From assembly GCA_001931875.2 (NCBI GenBank), contig MSJH02000398.1, positions 1-32,043 on the forward strand: a DNA stretch of 32,043 bases, in the 5' to 3' direction. Below, one piece after another: positions 18,671-29,906 of this stretch (the first letter of the stretch is position 1; each line of letters opens with the position of its first letter). The DNA comes from Byssochlamys sp. IMV 00236 (taxonomy: Eukaryota; Ascomycota; Eurotiomycetes; Eurotiales; Thermoascaceae). The translations under genes were made by a program, and so were the position numbers. A model generated the notes under the pieces. It did not search any database. It was given only the letters and a program-made list of their open reading frames with translations, and was not told where the DNA came from.

Positions 18671-20251
18671 ATGCCGCATTTAAAGACGACACATAAAGAA
18701 GATGCAACTATTCTATTTGACCTCGACCCTTCATTCACTGGGATTATGCGTGGCGTAGCCAATGATGAATCAGAAGGTTGTTCTGTCATTGGAAACTGTA
18801 TAGTTCAAGTTCATAAACCAGTAAAGATTAGAAGATTCATTGTTTGGTTAGAGGGTCGTTGTAAAGTCAATATCAAGGGCACTGGTTATAGTGTCTCTAA
18901 TACAGAAGGAACAGAAAGCAGAACACTCTATTCAAAAGATATTCACTTTATGGGTGATGACGGCTTAGTACACACCTTAATGCCTGGTCAATACGCCTAC
19001 CCTTTCCGATTCGATCTTCCAGCCAATTTACCTGCCAGCTTTCGTGGTAAGCGAGGTTACATTCGATACAGACTACAAGCCGCCATCCATCGCCCCAACA
19101 TGTTTTCAAGTGACATTCAAGCATCAAGAGATATCCCTATCAAACGCTGTTTACTCAATGATCACACTAATATGGCAGATCTTCGAGAAACCTACGAGGG
19201 CAAACAACATACCAACAAACTACGCTACTCAGCGACTGCGCCTAGCATTGCTTATCGTGAAGGTGGTCTGATCCGACTCAACATTGAAATGCAGCTTCAG
19301 AGACCAGAAACACAGTCTATACGAACAGTGACGTGCGCATTACGCGAACGTATCCAGTACCGAACCACAGATAGCAATGCCAACACAGTACTCAGCAAGA
19401 CAGACAACCTCTTTCCTTTGGGCTACAGCACGTTCTATCCAAGTCAAGCCCCTGACTATGATCCCAAGGCAAAGGCAGACTATAACGCCCTCTTTCGTCT
19501 CTGCCCTCGTGTCAGTGCCGATTTGAACAGTCGATTGATGAAAGTGACTCATGCGCTTGTAGTCAACATCATGCTTGACGACTCACAGCCTGATGATCAA
19601 GAGGAAGAATCTGCTTATGAAACAGAAGCAACTGATACCGAATGGACCGCTTTCTCTGAAGACGAACGACATGTCGACACCAAACACAGTAGTCCATCCT
19701 CCACTCCTCCTGGCTCTACTCCTGGTTCACCCATTCTCAGTCGTTCCTCCTCTGCTTCCTCGCTTGTCTCTATTTTTGCCATGGGTCGTTCTCATTCCAA
19801 TGGCTACACAAGTGGTGGCGAAGAACTGGCGACGATTCCAGCTATCAAAAGCCATCGAAAGAAATCTTCCAAGAAACACAAGGATTCGCATGGTTCTCAC
19901 TTGACTCTTTGCACTCTCGAGGTACCTCTCGTCGTTACATCTCGTGAACACTTGTGGAATGAGAAGCCCAACCCTCCTGCTTACGATGAGGCCCAGGAGC
20001 CACCAAGCTATGATACTGCTCTTGATGATCTTCCTCGTGCACCTACTTATCCAACAGATGATTCTGGTAGTGCCAACAGCAGTGCTCGATCAAGTCAAGA
20101 GGAAATTCGTGATCATGATCATCACGAAGGCAGTAGTAGTAGTAGTACTCGACCATCGCTTGTGTCTCGATCTTCTTTTATGGAAGCAAGACATGCTGCT
20201 GCCAAGGTTCTTTCGGCTGTTTCATCCAAAGTACCTCGCTCTCATTTATAA
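18671..20251 (+). CDS. Alpha-arrestin (ARRDC/ART-like ubiquitin ligase adaptor)
   Basis: 526 aa, single exon. Fungal alpha-arrestins bind plasma-membrane transporters and bring the HECT ligase Rsp5 to them for ubiquitination and endocytosis. The arrestin N-domain spans about 12-165 (CSVIGNCIVQVHKP, KIRRFIVWLEGRCKV, MPGQYAYPFRFDLPANLPASF, RGYIRYRLQAAIHR). The C-domain begins near 185 (GGLIRLNIEMQLQRP) and closes with LTLCTLEVPLVV (411-422). Between about 305 and 410 it is interrupted by an acidic, Ser/Pro-rich, then Lys-rich insertion. After the arrestin fold come PPAY (435-438) and PPSY (444-447), two classical PY motifs, and a Ser-rich tail. Serines in the insertion and tail would be the likely regulatory phosphorylation sites (inference). 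A TATA box and T tract lie just upstream. Confidence 0.92.
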   Translation: MPHLKTTHKEDATILFDLDPSFTGIMRGVANDESEGCSVIGNCIVQVHKPVKIRRFIVWLEGRCKVNIKGTGYSVSNTEGTESRTLYSKDIHFMGDDGLVHTLMPGQYAYPFRFDLPANLPASFRGKRGYIRYRLQAAIHRPNMFSSDIQASRDIPIKRCLLNDHTNMADLRETYEGKQHTNKLRYSATAPSIAYREGGLIRLNIEMQLQRPETQSIRTVTCALRERIQYRTTDSNANTVLSKTDNLFPLGYSTFYPSQAPDYDPKAKADYNALFRLCPRVSADLNSRLMKVTHALVVNIMLDDSQPDDQEEESAYETEATDTEWTAFSEDERHVDTKHSSPSSTPPGSTPGSPILSRSSSASSLVSIFAMGRSHSNGYTSGGEELATIPAIKSHRKKSSKKHKDSHGSHLTLCTLEVPLVVTSREHLWNEKPNPPAYDEAQEPPSYDTALDDLPRAPTYPTDDSGSANSSARSSQEEIRDHDHHEGSSSSSTRPSLVSRSSFMEARHAAAKVLSAVSSKVPRSHL

Positions 20252-20409
20252 GGCATATCATATACATATAGACTCTGTTTGTTTTCATACATTATTGTAA
20301 ATATCATTCACATTCATAATAATATACATTTTATATATATACATTTGATAATACAACTCTCTTTATTACTATTATTATTATTATTATATCCCTCTTTCTA
20401 ATAAACAAT

Positions 20410-22727
20410 TTAATATTGTTCCAAGCTAAACGCTAATACTTCACTCTTGGCTCTTCCCTCTCCAAATCCATGTACTGGAATCCAAGCATGTTCTGCTTGC
20501 TTACCGTTGACCTTGCAGACGGGTGGTACAAACGATCGACTTGTATGCAGATACTTTCCTAATGCAAAATAGACTTTGTGACGTCTGGAATTTTCCAATC
20601 TAAAGCTAATCTTGATGTCATCCTTTCCTTCTTTTTTAAACGTTTCTAATTCAGCGCCTGGCACAATATGAGCCGTAGTGCCTAACAACAAGAGACTGTC
20701 ACTTTCTGGAGGGATATGGAGGAACGTCTTGGTCTCGTGGATCTTAAGTTTGACCTCTGACGAAGGATGATAAAAGATGGGTTCACTATAGTCTGAATAG
20801 GCTGTGTGCATCTCACTTGAGGTAGCAAACAAGAGGTGAGTGTCTTTGGAAGATTCTGGTAAATAAATCACTTGTTCCTCCTCGGTTAGGTTACTATATG
20901 TTGTATACTGATTGACCACAGATCCGTTCTGGACCGAGTACTGGACCATAAAACAGTCTTTTCTAAACTCGAGCACTCTCTTGACCTGTGCTATCACTTT
21001 GGGAAACGTTGCTGCATAAAGCAAGTGTTCATCCTGACCGTACAGTGCTACATTGTCGGAGCTAAAGACAAGAGCACCAAGGATGTTGTTAAGTACACAG
21101 AGAGTATATCGTTCGCTGGGTGTCAGTTTGTTGTTTTGGTTACGGATAATCATGACATCTGGATCATTGCCGAACATTCTATCAGACATGGACCATCGGC
21201 TGAGCGTTGAAACAAGCGAATTGGCTGTTGATACGCGTTCTCGAACGTGAAGTAACTTTAGCTTGCTATCTATACACATTTATTTTTAGTAACAATTTAA
21301 GAGATAATAATAGCAACATTACCTTCCCACCAAGGAGCAACATCAGAACCGATACGACAATAGTCTACTTTTCTAAATGCACAGGCTAAGGGGACACCAC
21401 AGCCAAGGACAAGCTTGTCTGGGCCAACAAGATCTCGGATCAAGTCCATAGCTTCCCACATGATCTGACCTCTCGACTTTCCACAGCGAGGAATCATGGC
21501 AGCAGCAAAACAGAAATCAAGCTTGAGCATGTCAAATCCCCAATCGTGCAAGACGGTATCAAAGACTTCTTTTAGATATTGACGCGCTCCAGGATGATAC
21601 ATATCCAGTGCATAAAATCCGCCCCAGTTAGGTCCAGCCACGACAGGCTTCTTTGATTCAGGATCGATGATGAGCCAGTCTGGATGTTCTTGAGCCAGAC
21701 GACTGTTAAACCCAACTGCGTAAGGAGCTAACCAGAGTCCTGCCTTAAATCCAGCATTCTTGATCTTACTGGCCACAGCCTTCATGCCGCTTGGAAACTT
21801 TTCGTTAATTGACAGCCAGTCACCAATCGCAGTCTGAAATCCATCATCAATTTGGAAAATGTCGATTGGATATTGAAATTGCTTGAGGGCCTCCACGTTT
21901 TCATTAATCACTAGCTCGCTCACGTCTCCATAATAGTTGTACCAGGACGTCCAGCCGTTCACGTGACGCTTCATGCTATTACCTCGGATACATCTGCGGT
22001 CAGGGTAAAACTCTGCATAATCGTCCCAGATGGCTGCCTCTGCATCTAATCCTTGTGCCATAAAGATGCGTACAAGTTCAATTTCTTCGTCCTTGTCAAG
22101 TCGCATTCCGGACACGTCCTTGTAGATGCTGAAAGAATTGCTATTAAAGTCACCGATGAAGTAAGTATAGCCGTACTGTTCGGACACGGATCCAAAAAAG
22201 GAAAAAACGTTCTTCATGTCTCGAAAGTGAGTGTAACTACTTGAGTGAATGACGCCCCTTTCGCCAGAATGTTGAAATATATCATAATCACTATGAGCAA
22301 TAGTCAGTATATAAAGCACTACGTGTATGTGTATATATTGATTTTACCCTTGAAGGTTCAGTTGTGTGTACCAGGCAATAGAGGATCGAATAGGGTTAAT
22401 CTTGTCATTCTTTGTCATTTCTCTTGCTTGACTCCAGCTTTGAAAACCATTTGCCAACATGCGTTGGTCTTGCAAGTCAGTCATAAATGTTGCTTTGAAT
22501 TGAGCAAGTTCAATAGGTTTTTTCGCTTTGACGCTAAATGACAGTATATAACCGCCTTTATTATTGGTATGAGGAAGGGTCTTTAACGTGACTTGAGCAG
22601 CATCAGTCGAAAACGTGCCACCAGGCTGGATAAGTTCGTTTTTATACTTGACAAGTTTCTTGTCTAGCTTATAATAAAAGCAAAGCTGTGCTTTAGAGTT
22701 TTGAAATGAGGTTGGAGAAAGGTTCAT
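20410..22727 (-). CDS. Alpha-galactosidase, glycoside hydrolase family 36
   Basis: Releases terminal alpha-linked galactose from oligosaccharides such as melibiose, raffinose and galactomannan fragments. Exons 22348-22727, 21323-22290 and 20410-21269 give 735 aa. An N-terminal beta-sandwich (LANGFQSWSQ) leads into the TIM barrel: NGWTSWYNYYGD, DIFQIDDGFQ, GLWLAPY and DMLKLDF, whose Asp (about residue 385) is the expected nucleophile. GSDVAPWW follows, whose Asp (about 443) is the expected acid/base. A C-terminal beta domain follows. There is no signal peptide (starts MNLSPTSFQ), so the enzyme is probably cytosolic and would act on imported sugars. Raffinose-synthase-like GH36 proteins share these motifs, so transglycosylation is possible. 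It lies 74 bp downstream of SURF4 on the same strand and converges on the arrestin gene. Confidence 0.92.
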
Positions 22728-22801
22728 GAGAGAAAAAAGAAGGTAGTAAAATCATTGAAACCCAGGAGTGAGCTAAAATAAATAGATATGCGCTTTATTT
22801 C

Positions 22802-23670
22802 TCAAATTTCCTTTTTTCTTTTTCCGTCATAACTGAGTCTACCAGGTCCAACAGAGAGAAGAGAGAGTAAGCCTCCGGTGATACTGAGACATTGAAAGAA
22901 ATCATATTTGAGAAATTCTCTTTGATGGGATCTATGTGCTGAAGACCACCAGTTGTTGATAAGGAGATTGATGATACAGAGCAAGGCAACCAACAATGTG
23001 GCTGACCATCTGGCTTGAAATCCGATAATTATCATGGCGCATGCAGCCAGTCCGACAAATAGGATAACTCTGCGTAACATACTCCATTCACCATTGAGAA
23101 TAAAGCCAAGACATAGAAAGACAAGAAGGATACGACCGGCGAGTTGATGATATTTGTGTTTATCTATAGGTGACAGTTGAGGAAGAGAAGCAAACATTAA
23201 GTTTCGTGACTTTTTTTGATTCAAGGACTCTGTCATGCATAACAATAGACCACCTGTTACTGATAGAGTTCGTAACAAAACCATCTGATTTATGGTCAAT
23301 AGTTCATATTCATCATACACATCATACGTTTTTACCACATCATTTAATAATCCAAATACTAATGCTTGACATAAACTTAAAGTCACTAATATCGCAGTTG
23401 ATAATCCAATTCGATTCTTTAATACTACACATGTTGCAAATATTGTCATGCACTAGCAGATAAAGGTTAAACAAAGTAGGCATGTGTGTATATATAGGAA
23501 ACACATACAGATAAATTGACGGCTAAAAATGTAAATGTTACAATCTTGGGGATATGTCGAACTCTTTGAAGATAAAATGCTTGATCTTCCCACTGCCAGA
23601 ATGTTCGTAAAGCATCTTCATAGAATGTTCCAACAATCAATAATCTACTTAGGATAGGCAAGTATTTCAT
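22802..23670 (-). CDS. SURF4/Erv29 ER cargo receptor
   Basis: Polytopic receptor that loads soluble secretory proteins into COPII vesicles and recycles between ER and Golgi. Exons 23509-23670 and 22802-23452 give 270 aa, almost exactly the length of human SURF4 (269). Family features are the N-terminal LPILSRLLIVGTFYEDALR, FWQWEDQAFYL, then several hydrophobic helices (TIFATCVVL, STAILVTLSLCQALVFGLL, RILLVFLCLGFIL, ACAMIIIGF, TLLVALLCIINLLINNWW) and the conserved LKYDFFQCLSITGGLLSLL with GPGRLSYDGKRK near the end. The C-terminus KKEI is a KKxx dilysine ER-retrieval signal, as in SURF4. The ATG at 23670 is preceded by a T-rich region. Confidence 0.94.
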
Positions 23671-24309
23671 AAGAAAAAAGATGTAATAAACTCTTTTATT
23701 TCTCACTCTCTTTTATATTCACACAGTAATTTCTTTATCAACCAACTTTTTCTTGTTCTTCTTTACCCCTTTGATAAAATTCCTTTTCTTAAATTGACAA
23801 CGCATACCAATACTTTTTGTTGTCGCGTTATTTATATAAATCAAACTCAGTCACAATATGCCTTTATTTCAAAATTGCTGGTCGTACCTATATAAATCAA
23901 CACGTTTTATGCTCATATTTAGTCTTCAAATTAATGCAAAAGAAGCAGGCAATACTTCAAACACAAGTAAGCACATGGTAGCAAATACTATTACCACGCT
24001 GATGCAGTATTTTTTTTTTCCCAAAAGTGTTGACCAGTAGCAAGAAACAGTAAAGTTCCAGCTCTCTGCTATAGATGACAAGGTTAATTTGAGGATGTGT
24101 TGTACCTCTGCCGACAAACCCGACGATTTGAACATCATTGAGTTTGCAAAGAACATTAACAAAGACAAGTGTCACGTCAATCACGCCAACCATCGGAAGG
24201 GTTTTGAGAGTGGCCAAAAGCTAGCTCCAATCAGCTGTATTAGAAGAAGGGAAATTTCTGTAAAGGCCGTGCTTTTTCTGGAGCAGTTAGTGGGCTTTGG
24301 AGAGAGTGA

Positions 24310-24357
24310 CTATATCAAACCGTAACCATTTCACCATGGTTACGAATAATGATATAG
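24310..24357. repeat. Nested perfect inverted repeat (hairpin)
   Basis: CTATATCA (24310-24317) pairs with TGATATAG (24350-24357). Inside it CGTAACCAT (24321-24329) pairs with ATGGTTACG (24336-24344) around a 6-nt loop. This makes 17 paired bases in two stems separated by a small asymmetric internal loop. Could be an eroded MITE core or transposon end; no second copy was noticed in the window. Confidence 0.7.
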
Positions 24358-24413
24358 CCGTGTAGTTCTGAAAGCGTCGACAAAGCTCGTCATATAATAA
24401 CAGTTATGATGGC

Positions 24414-24650
24414 CACCTCCATCCAGCCTGAAGTAATGGACAAATATACAAGCCGGGTTCGTGATTCTTATTTCCCACCGTCAATGGAAAAAGAGGATGC
24501 AGGACCATGGGAGATTGAGACCTTTCTGCTTATCATCAGTGGATCAACAAAGCAATGGACGAAGCTGTAGAGAAATTTCCACCATTTTAAGGTGAAGGGA
24601 AGGAGGGAGGATATTCCGACATTAGAGGAATTAATCAAGATATATGGATA
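24414..24650 (+). pseudogene. Decayed ORF fragment of unknown origin
   Basis: From an ATG near 24414 the frame reads SIQPEVMDKYTSRVRDSYF, FPPSMEKEDAGPWEIETFLL, ISGSTKQWTKL, a stop, then RREDIPTLEELIKIYG and another stop. The charged, helix-like composition suggests former coding sequence. I cannot assign a family; a retroelement or lineage-specific gene remnant is possible. Confidence 0.3.
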
Positions 24651-25681
24651 ATGTATTGCCTGGATGATACGCGTGTTTTTTTAGTCAAGACATACATATA
24701 ACTGGGGGAGAGTCTGTATACGTTGTCCGAGGTCAGGAAAGAGAAACTCGCCTGATGAGCTCAACAAGCAGAAATGAAGAATAGATACCCCAGTTAGGAT
24801 ACCCCCAAAGAGCAGAATGTAGCTTATTACGTTAGTCTGACCAAGCTATCACGAAATTGATTGCTACATTTGGACAAGATCAGGGAAGTTAATCTGCAAG
24901 CCACTTATTATGATACCCTTTCTGTCCGATCAAGGCCGAAACATAGCATTGCAATGGACCAGGAGTTCGTCATATGAAAAGGAATCTGATATCCAATCCG
25001 ACGTAATCACCTCAACACTGATACAACACGATTTTGGTTATCCAGTTAGTTTGGTGAGGCCAATCCTGGTAATAACAATAACCAAGCATTAACTTTACAT
25101 AGGGCGATCTTTTGGCAGAGAATATCCTCTTCTATTACTGTTATTGCCAGTAACTCCAACAGGCTATTATTTGATAGTATCCTTCCTTCACTGCCGCCTC
25201 CACCCCTCCCGAATGCCACAATCCTTACGTTTACAAGTGCTGCTCCACTTGTGCAGCCTCCGCAGGCACCGTCGTAGGACTAAGGAGTTTTCCTTTTACT
25301 TGTATCCACTGGATGTTAAATGAAAATTTCAAACACAAGATCATCTCAACTCAAGACACTTTGTGGTAGATTTGGCGATGACTATAGATCTGTGCCAAAA
25401 CTCATACAATGACATACAAAACACACAAACGTCATCAAGATTTATCTAAAAGACCTATGTAGGCACGAACCGCGTCAAGGACGAATCCAATTACTGAAAT
25501 GGATCAAAACAATGTGATTGTTACTGGCTTGAAAAACCAGGGAGTAAATAGCAATGCTTGCAGCAAAAAAGCTTGAAGTATACAGTTCAAAATGGGAGGT
25601 AGCCACAACACCCTCAAATTCTGGGACTTTTTTTTTGGATTTGCGCCCATAGACTTTTGAACTTATTTTTGTCTAGTCTTA

Positions 25682-27465
25682 ATGTCAAGACATGAACTAA
25701 AGCTTGGAAGACGTTTGAATGATAAAAAATCTGTACCCATCTTTAGAAATGTCGTCTATTCAATAGACAGTTCACTTGAATCAACTACAAGAACACGCGT
25801 AAGAAAGGATTGAAACAAAAAGAAAGATTTAATAAAAGAGAGACAATAGTTGATCAACCTACTTGAGAGCAATGGTGCAGTCTCAGCAGATAACGAGAAT
25901 ACGTTCAACTTGTACGTGTCTTTAGAAAAGAGCTTAGATCAGCCTAACGTGCATTCTGTCACTGTATGTTGACTTTTTATATTAGTTCTACAACTAAATT
26001 GTTTTTATAATGTGTAGCCTCTTTGGATAGAAACAGCCATCATTAATGGATTTGTTCATGAGTAAAGGACTATTCTTTCCCCTCTTTCTATTTGAATATA
26101 TTCATCAACTCTTCTCTGTTAGGACACAATATTACTCACCATCCAAACCCAACCAGTTCTTATCAGGTGTTGTCTTGTTTATTTTAGACGTAAGTGTTAT
26201 TTTTTTTAATTGTCTACTCTTACAAGACATTAAAATAATGGAAATAGATATCTCAAGCAGACGTCCAAAGGTTGACCGAAGAGATAAGAGAACGTGGAGG
26301 ACAAGTCCGTAATGATCTGACAGAAGATATCACACACTTGATTTGTATTAACCCAAGAGGAGTAATGAATTAGAAAACAAGGAAAAAAAGAGAGAGAACA
26401 ACATTAACCAATAGATTATAGGCAGAATATCAACACTGCATAGACCATTGCATTCCGGTTGTATTACCACAATGGCTAGATGACTGTTTAAGATTTGGAG
26501 AAAAGATAGATATCACTTCATATCGGTTTCCAACCCCCACTGTATATAACCCAACATCGCCTGCAACTATTCATCCATACCCAAATCAAGATCATCTAAA
26601 AGACGCTACAGATTGTACAGTTTTAGCAAATCAAATCATATACTTTGGTACTGATATTCACGTCAAGGATAATTTTAAATCTCGATTGATTCAATGTATA
26701 AAGCGTGCTGGAGGAACAGTATCAACTGACTATGATACTCCTGTTACCATTGTCATCTTGAAGCATCGATCAACGGAGGAAGGTATTCAGGCATTTAAGG
26801 ATAACAAGACCATTGCAAGCCTTTGGTGGCTAACCAACACGCTAGCACGGGGATATGTGCTGTCGCCCTTGAGTACTCTTCTGGACTATCCTGCTCCACA
26901 AGGAGGTATTCCTGGTATGGATTGTTTACATATCTCCATCACAGGATACAGAGACGTGCCCAGAGACTTTCTTCGAAGACTCATCATTCATACAGGCGCC
27001 GTTTTCAATCCTCTGATGGACCAGCAGACGACACATTTGATTTGTGGATCGAAAAAGAGTGATAAATATAAAGAGGCACTCAACAAAGGCATGACAATCG
27101 TCAATCATATCTGGCTTGAAGAATGTTATCAGCAGTGGAAGATATTAGATTGCGATCACAAGCGATATAGATATATTCCAGAAAAGAGTAACGTATTAAA
27201 TCAAACAGTGGGTAGAACTCATCTGTTGCATGATAAAGTAAAGCTCTGGATGAATCCTCAGACAGTGCCAGATTATTCAAGGTCCAAGCATGTTTATGAA
27301 ATCATCAATGTTGACGAAAAGGGATCCATTGATATTGTCAATCCAAGAAAAGCAGCAGTCAAGGCAATACGTGTCCTAAGTAACATTGTGATGCCTGATA
27401 TGAACGCATATGAAAAAGAGGTAAAGTCTTCCAATTGGCTCAGCCATAAGAAGCAAAAGACATGA
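25682..27465 (+). CDS. Rtt107/Brc1-like protein with four BRCT domains, lacking the C-terminal pair
   Basis: Rtt107/Brc1/PTIP-type proteins are DNA-damage scaffolds that bind phosphoproteins at stalled forks. Exons 25682-25798, 25850-25963, 26018-26061, 26123-26189, 26248-26361 and 26422-27465 give 499 aa. BRCT1 runs from about residue 20 (FRNVVYSIDSSLE...LINLLESNGAV) to SVTPLWIETAIINGFV. BRCT2 starts QYYSPSKPNQFLSGVVLF and ends VVLPQWLDDCLRFG. BRCT3 spans NQIIYFGTDIHV to ASLWWLTNTLARGYVL. BRCT4 spans HISITGYRDVPRDF to IVNHIWLEECYQQWKIL. Each has the diagnostic Trp. After that only about 90 residues remain, ending SHKKQKT, so the usual C-terminal BRCT5-6 pair is absent. The start at 25682 gives a continuous frame into BRCT1. 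Function as a fork-repair scaffold is inferred from the N-terminal similarity. Confidence 0.82.
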
Positions 27466-27598
27466 TGCATATTGTAAAAAAAGGAAGATAAATAAATAAT
27501 TCGTGATTTATTTCTGCAGCCTTTTTTTTTTTTCTTTTTTCTATCATTGGATATGTTTGTATAAATTGTGTGTGTGTATGTATGTGTACATGAAGATC

Positions 27599-29538
27599 TT
27601 ATTGTGGAGTATAATAGCTACCGGCATAATTCATTGACTGCTGACCATAGCCAGCGTATGCATCATAACGCGGTTGCTTTGCATAAGGATTATTATTATT
27701 ATTATCATCTTCATGTGGGCGCTTTAATGTATTTGGTTCTTCATTTTCTGATTTAAACTCTGTAGAGATATGTAAAGGTACTCTATTCAGTAAATGAACA
27801 TCATCACCTCTTTCCATCAAATAACTCCTATAACGGTTATTAATGATTTGCTGATCTTCAGCTGACAAAGATTTTCTTGCTTTTTCAAAAACTTTTATAA
27901 TACGCTTATTGGCTTCTTTATCAAACAATCCAAGTTCAAAATTGATATAATTTATCCAAAAGTATTTGCTTTTGACGTATGCACTAGAATAAGTCTCATA
28001 CATTTCTCTTATCTTGTCTGATTCCATTTTCTATAGAAAAAAGGAAGTGTTTAATAATGAGCATGCATGCACCTTCTAACTTTATATGAACCTGTTGTAG
28101 GTATTTAATATACTGAACAGTCAAATAGACTCTTGCAGATTCATCCAGATAGGCTGAGCTGATATATTGACTGATGAGAGATTCAAAGGTATCTGTATTT
28201 TGTCTACGTTCGAAATGAATATAATCTGTAACGGCTTCAATATGTGTAGGAGCTAAAAGAAAGAGGTTAGGCGATTGATTGCTTTGTGTATACGTTCATT
28301 ACTTGATTGTAGTATTGATGTGTATGTTGACCTTGCTTCGTCTATATTTCCTTCTTCCTCCAAGACTAATGCTAACGCAAGCTTGATGTGTATTTTATCT
28401 TTTGATAGGAACGTATAAGCTGCCCTTTCATATGCAGATTTGGCTTCTGAGATCAGGTTATTTTTGGCTAACCATTGCCCATATCGTAACCAAAATTCTT
28501 CATATTGCGCCTAAATCAATAATAATTAGTATATCCACAATCATGCAACGTTCTACTTACGCATGGTACAAGGCATCGCTCATAGAGTGCTCGAATACGA
28601 GCGACGTCACCCGCAGATTCCTCAAAGTCCAAATACTTGTTCCAATTTTGAAGCTGAGGCCTATCTAACGGCTTGATATGAAAGTATGAACGTTTAATCT
28701 CTGCCTCATACACCCAGCGTTTATTTGTTCCCTCTTGTGTCTCCTTGTATACTTTAGCTATTTGCGCGTCTAGCTTTTCCCTCAGGGTCTTCTCAAGCGC
28801 ATCCCCTGTTAACTCTCCCTTTTCTGCCTTAATCTCTGATAAAAATTGTTGCAGTGTGGCATCATTGACAGCTTCAGATGGCTTTGTATTTGCACAAAGT
28901 CCTCTCCATTTCTCATAATAACGAGCATATTGATGCATTGGTATGATCACAATACGGTTCATCAGTTCCATCAGTTTTTTAGGGTCGGATACTCTATTCT
29001 CTACAAAGTCAATATATTTGTCCCAGAAAGGATGCCCCAAAAAGTCGTATCCAACATTCACAGCGGCTCGTTCAAACAGTCTAACATGGATATGAATACT
29101 AGGCTATTTTTTTTTTTCTTTTGCTTCCCTATTACCTTTCTAGTTCTTGGTTGTCTGTTGTTGTGGCTAATTTAAAATCAAGATAGTGATTCCAGAGATC
29201 AATCGAATTATGAATAGCAGCTACCCCTCTTTCAAACGTCTGTAATAAAATGATTATTATGGAAAGTGACTTTAGTTGGTACTTACTCTTTCTGCTCCTT
29301 GGCTGCCGCGCGCAATTCCTTCCCAGTCGGCATACTTTTTCCAGTAACCGAAACAGAGCGGAAACTTGGATAAAAATGCATCATACACTAGTTCCAAGTT
29401 GGTAATATGTTCAGGTGGACTCGTAGACGTAATCTCTGCTGATTCTGCAACGCGAATAAGTTGTTCCCAAGAACTGAAATCTTCGGGTGTCGCGTGTACA
29501 ATTTGCCAAAGTCGATCCCATTCTGCATTTCCGGACAT
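27599..29538 (-). CDS. PRP39: Prp39, U1 snRNP-associated HAT-repeat splicing factor
   Basis: Component or partner of U1 snRNP needed for 5' splice-site commitment. Exons 29287-29538, 29136-29239, 28561-29080, 28303-28510, 28092-28252 and 27599-28030 give 558 aa. It is built of HAT (half-TPR) repeats: WDRLWQIVHATPEDFSSWEQL at the N-terminus, CFGYWKKYADWE, IDLWNHYLDFKL, HPFWDKYIDFVE, MHQYARYYEKW, LQNWNKYLDFEE, FWLRYGQWLAKNNLI and YFWINYINFELGL. These Trp/Tyr helices and the order match Prp39. The C-terminal 45 residues are Asn-, Tyr- and Gly-rich (NNNNNPYAKQ, GYGQQSMNYAGSYYTPQ) and probably disordered. It converges on the BRCT gene (133 bp apart) and diverges from ALG11. Having a U1 factor fits the intron-rich genome but says nothing about linkage. 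Confidence 0.93.
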
Positions 29539-29906
29539 TGTTGAGAATAAAGAAAAAGAGAGATAAAGAAAGTAGAGAAAGAGAGAGAGAGAGAATGGAA
29601 GGACAATAGGGCAAAGAAAAGGTGATGAAAAAGAGAAAGAGATCTGGAATTCAAATGCCGAAACAAAGAGAGGATTAGGGAGAACAACACTATTTGAACA
29701 TGATAACTGTAAGGCATTGACTTGTCAGTCAATAACAAAAAAGTCGCTCTATTCTTCCTGTTAATAAAGTGCCATGATTACACACAAAAAATGGACCTTG
29801 TTTGATAGATTAACCGTATTGTTTATTCCTCTTTTGCTTAAACAAAGCGTGACTTTTGGGACATCCGTTCACTTTTAGAACCCAGAGTAGCTTTAACTTC
29901 TTCCAT
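29539..29906. promoter_or_regulatory. Divergent promoter region (Prp39 / ALG11)
   Basis: 368 bp between start codons. The Prp39 side (29545-29660) is a long purine-rich GAGA/GAAA tract on the plus strand, that is a CT tract leading into the Prp39 start. The ALG11 side has no distinct TATA box. The long minus-strand frames here are low-complexity artefacts of the CT tract. Confidence 0.5.

Larger units (their letters stand above)
23671..25681. other. 2-kb region without an intact gene
   Basis: The SURF4 promoter side (23671-23850) is T-rich. From about 23850 to 25640 there are only broken reading frames on both strands. On the minus strand about 23926-24217 is open in two overlapping frames (one hydrophobic), unrecognised. 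On the plus strand about 25041-25279 is open with a Pro-rich end (LPSLPPPPLPNATI) and no start. Erosion of one or more insertions is the simplest reading. No tRNA, 5S rRNA or known transposase motif was found. Confidence 0.45.

Noticed and set aside
19575..20300. Overlapping ORFs in other frames of the arrestin gene
   Set aside because: Shadows of a long intronless coding sequence; the Met/Leu-rich and antisense frames match nothing.
29388..29738. Minus-strand ORFs rich in Ser/Leu/Phe upstream of Prp39
   Set aside because: Low-complexity translation of the CT tract in the divergent promoter.
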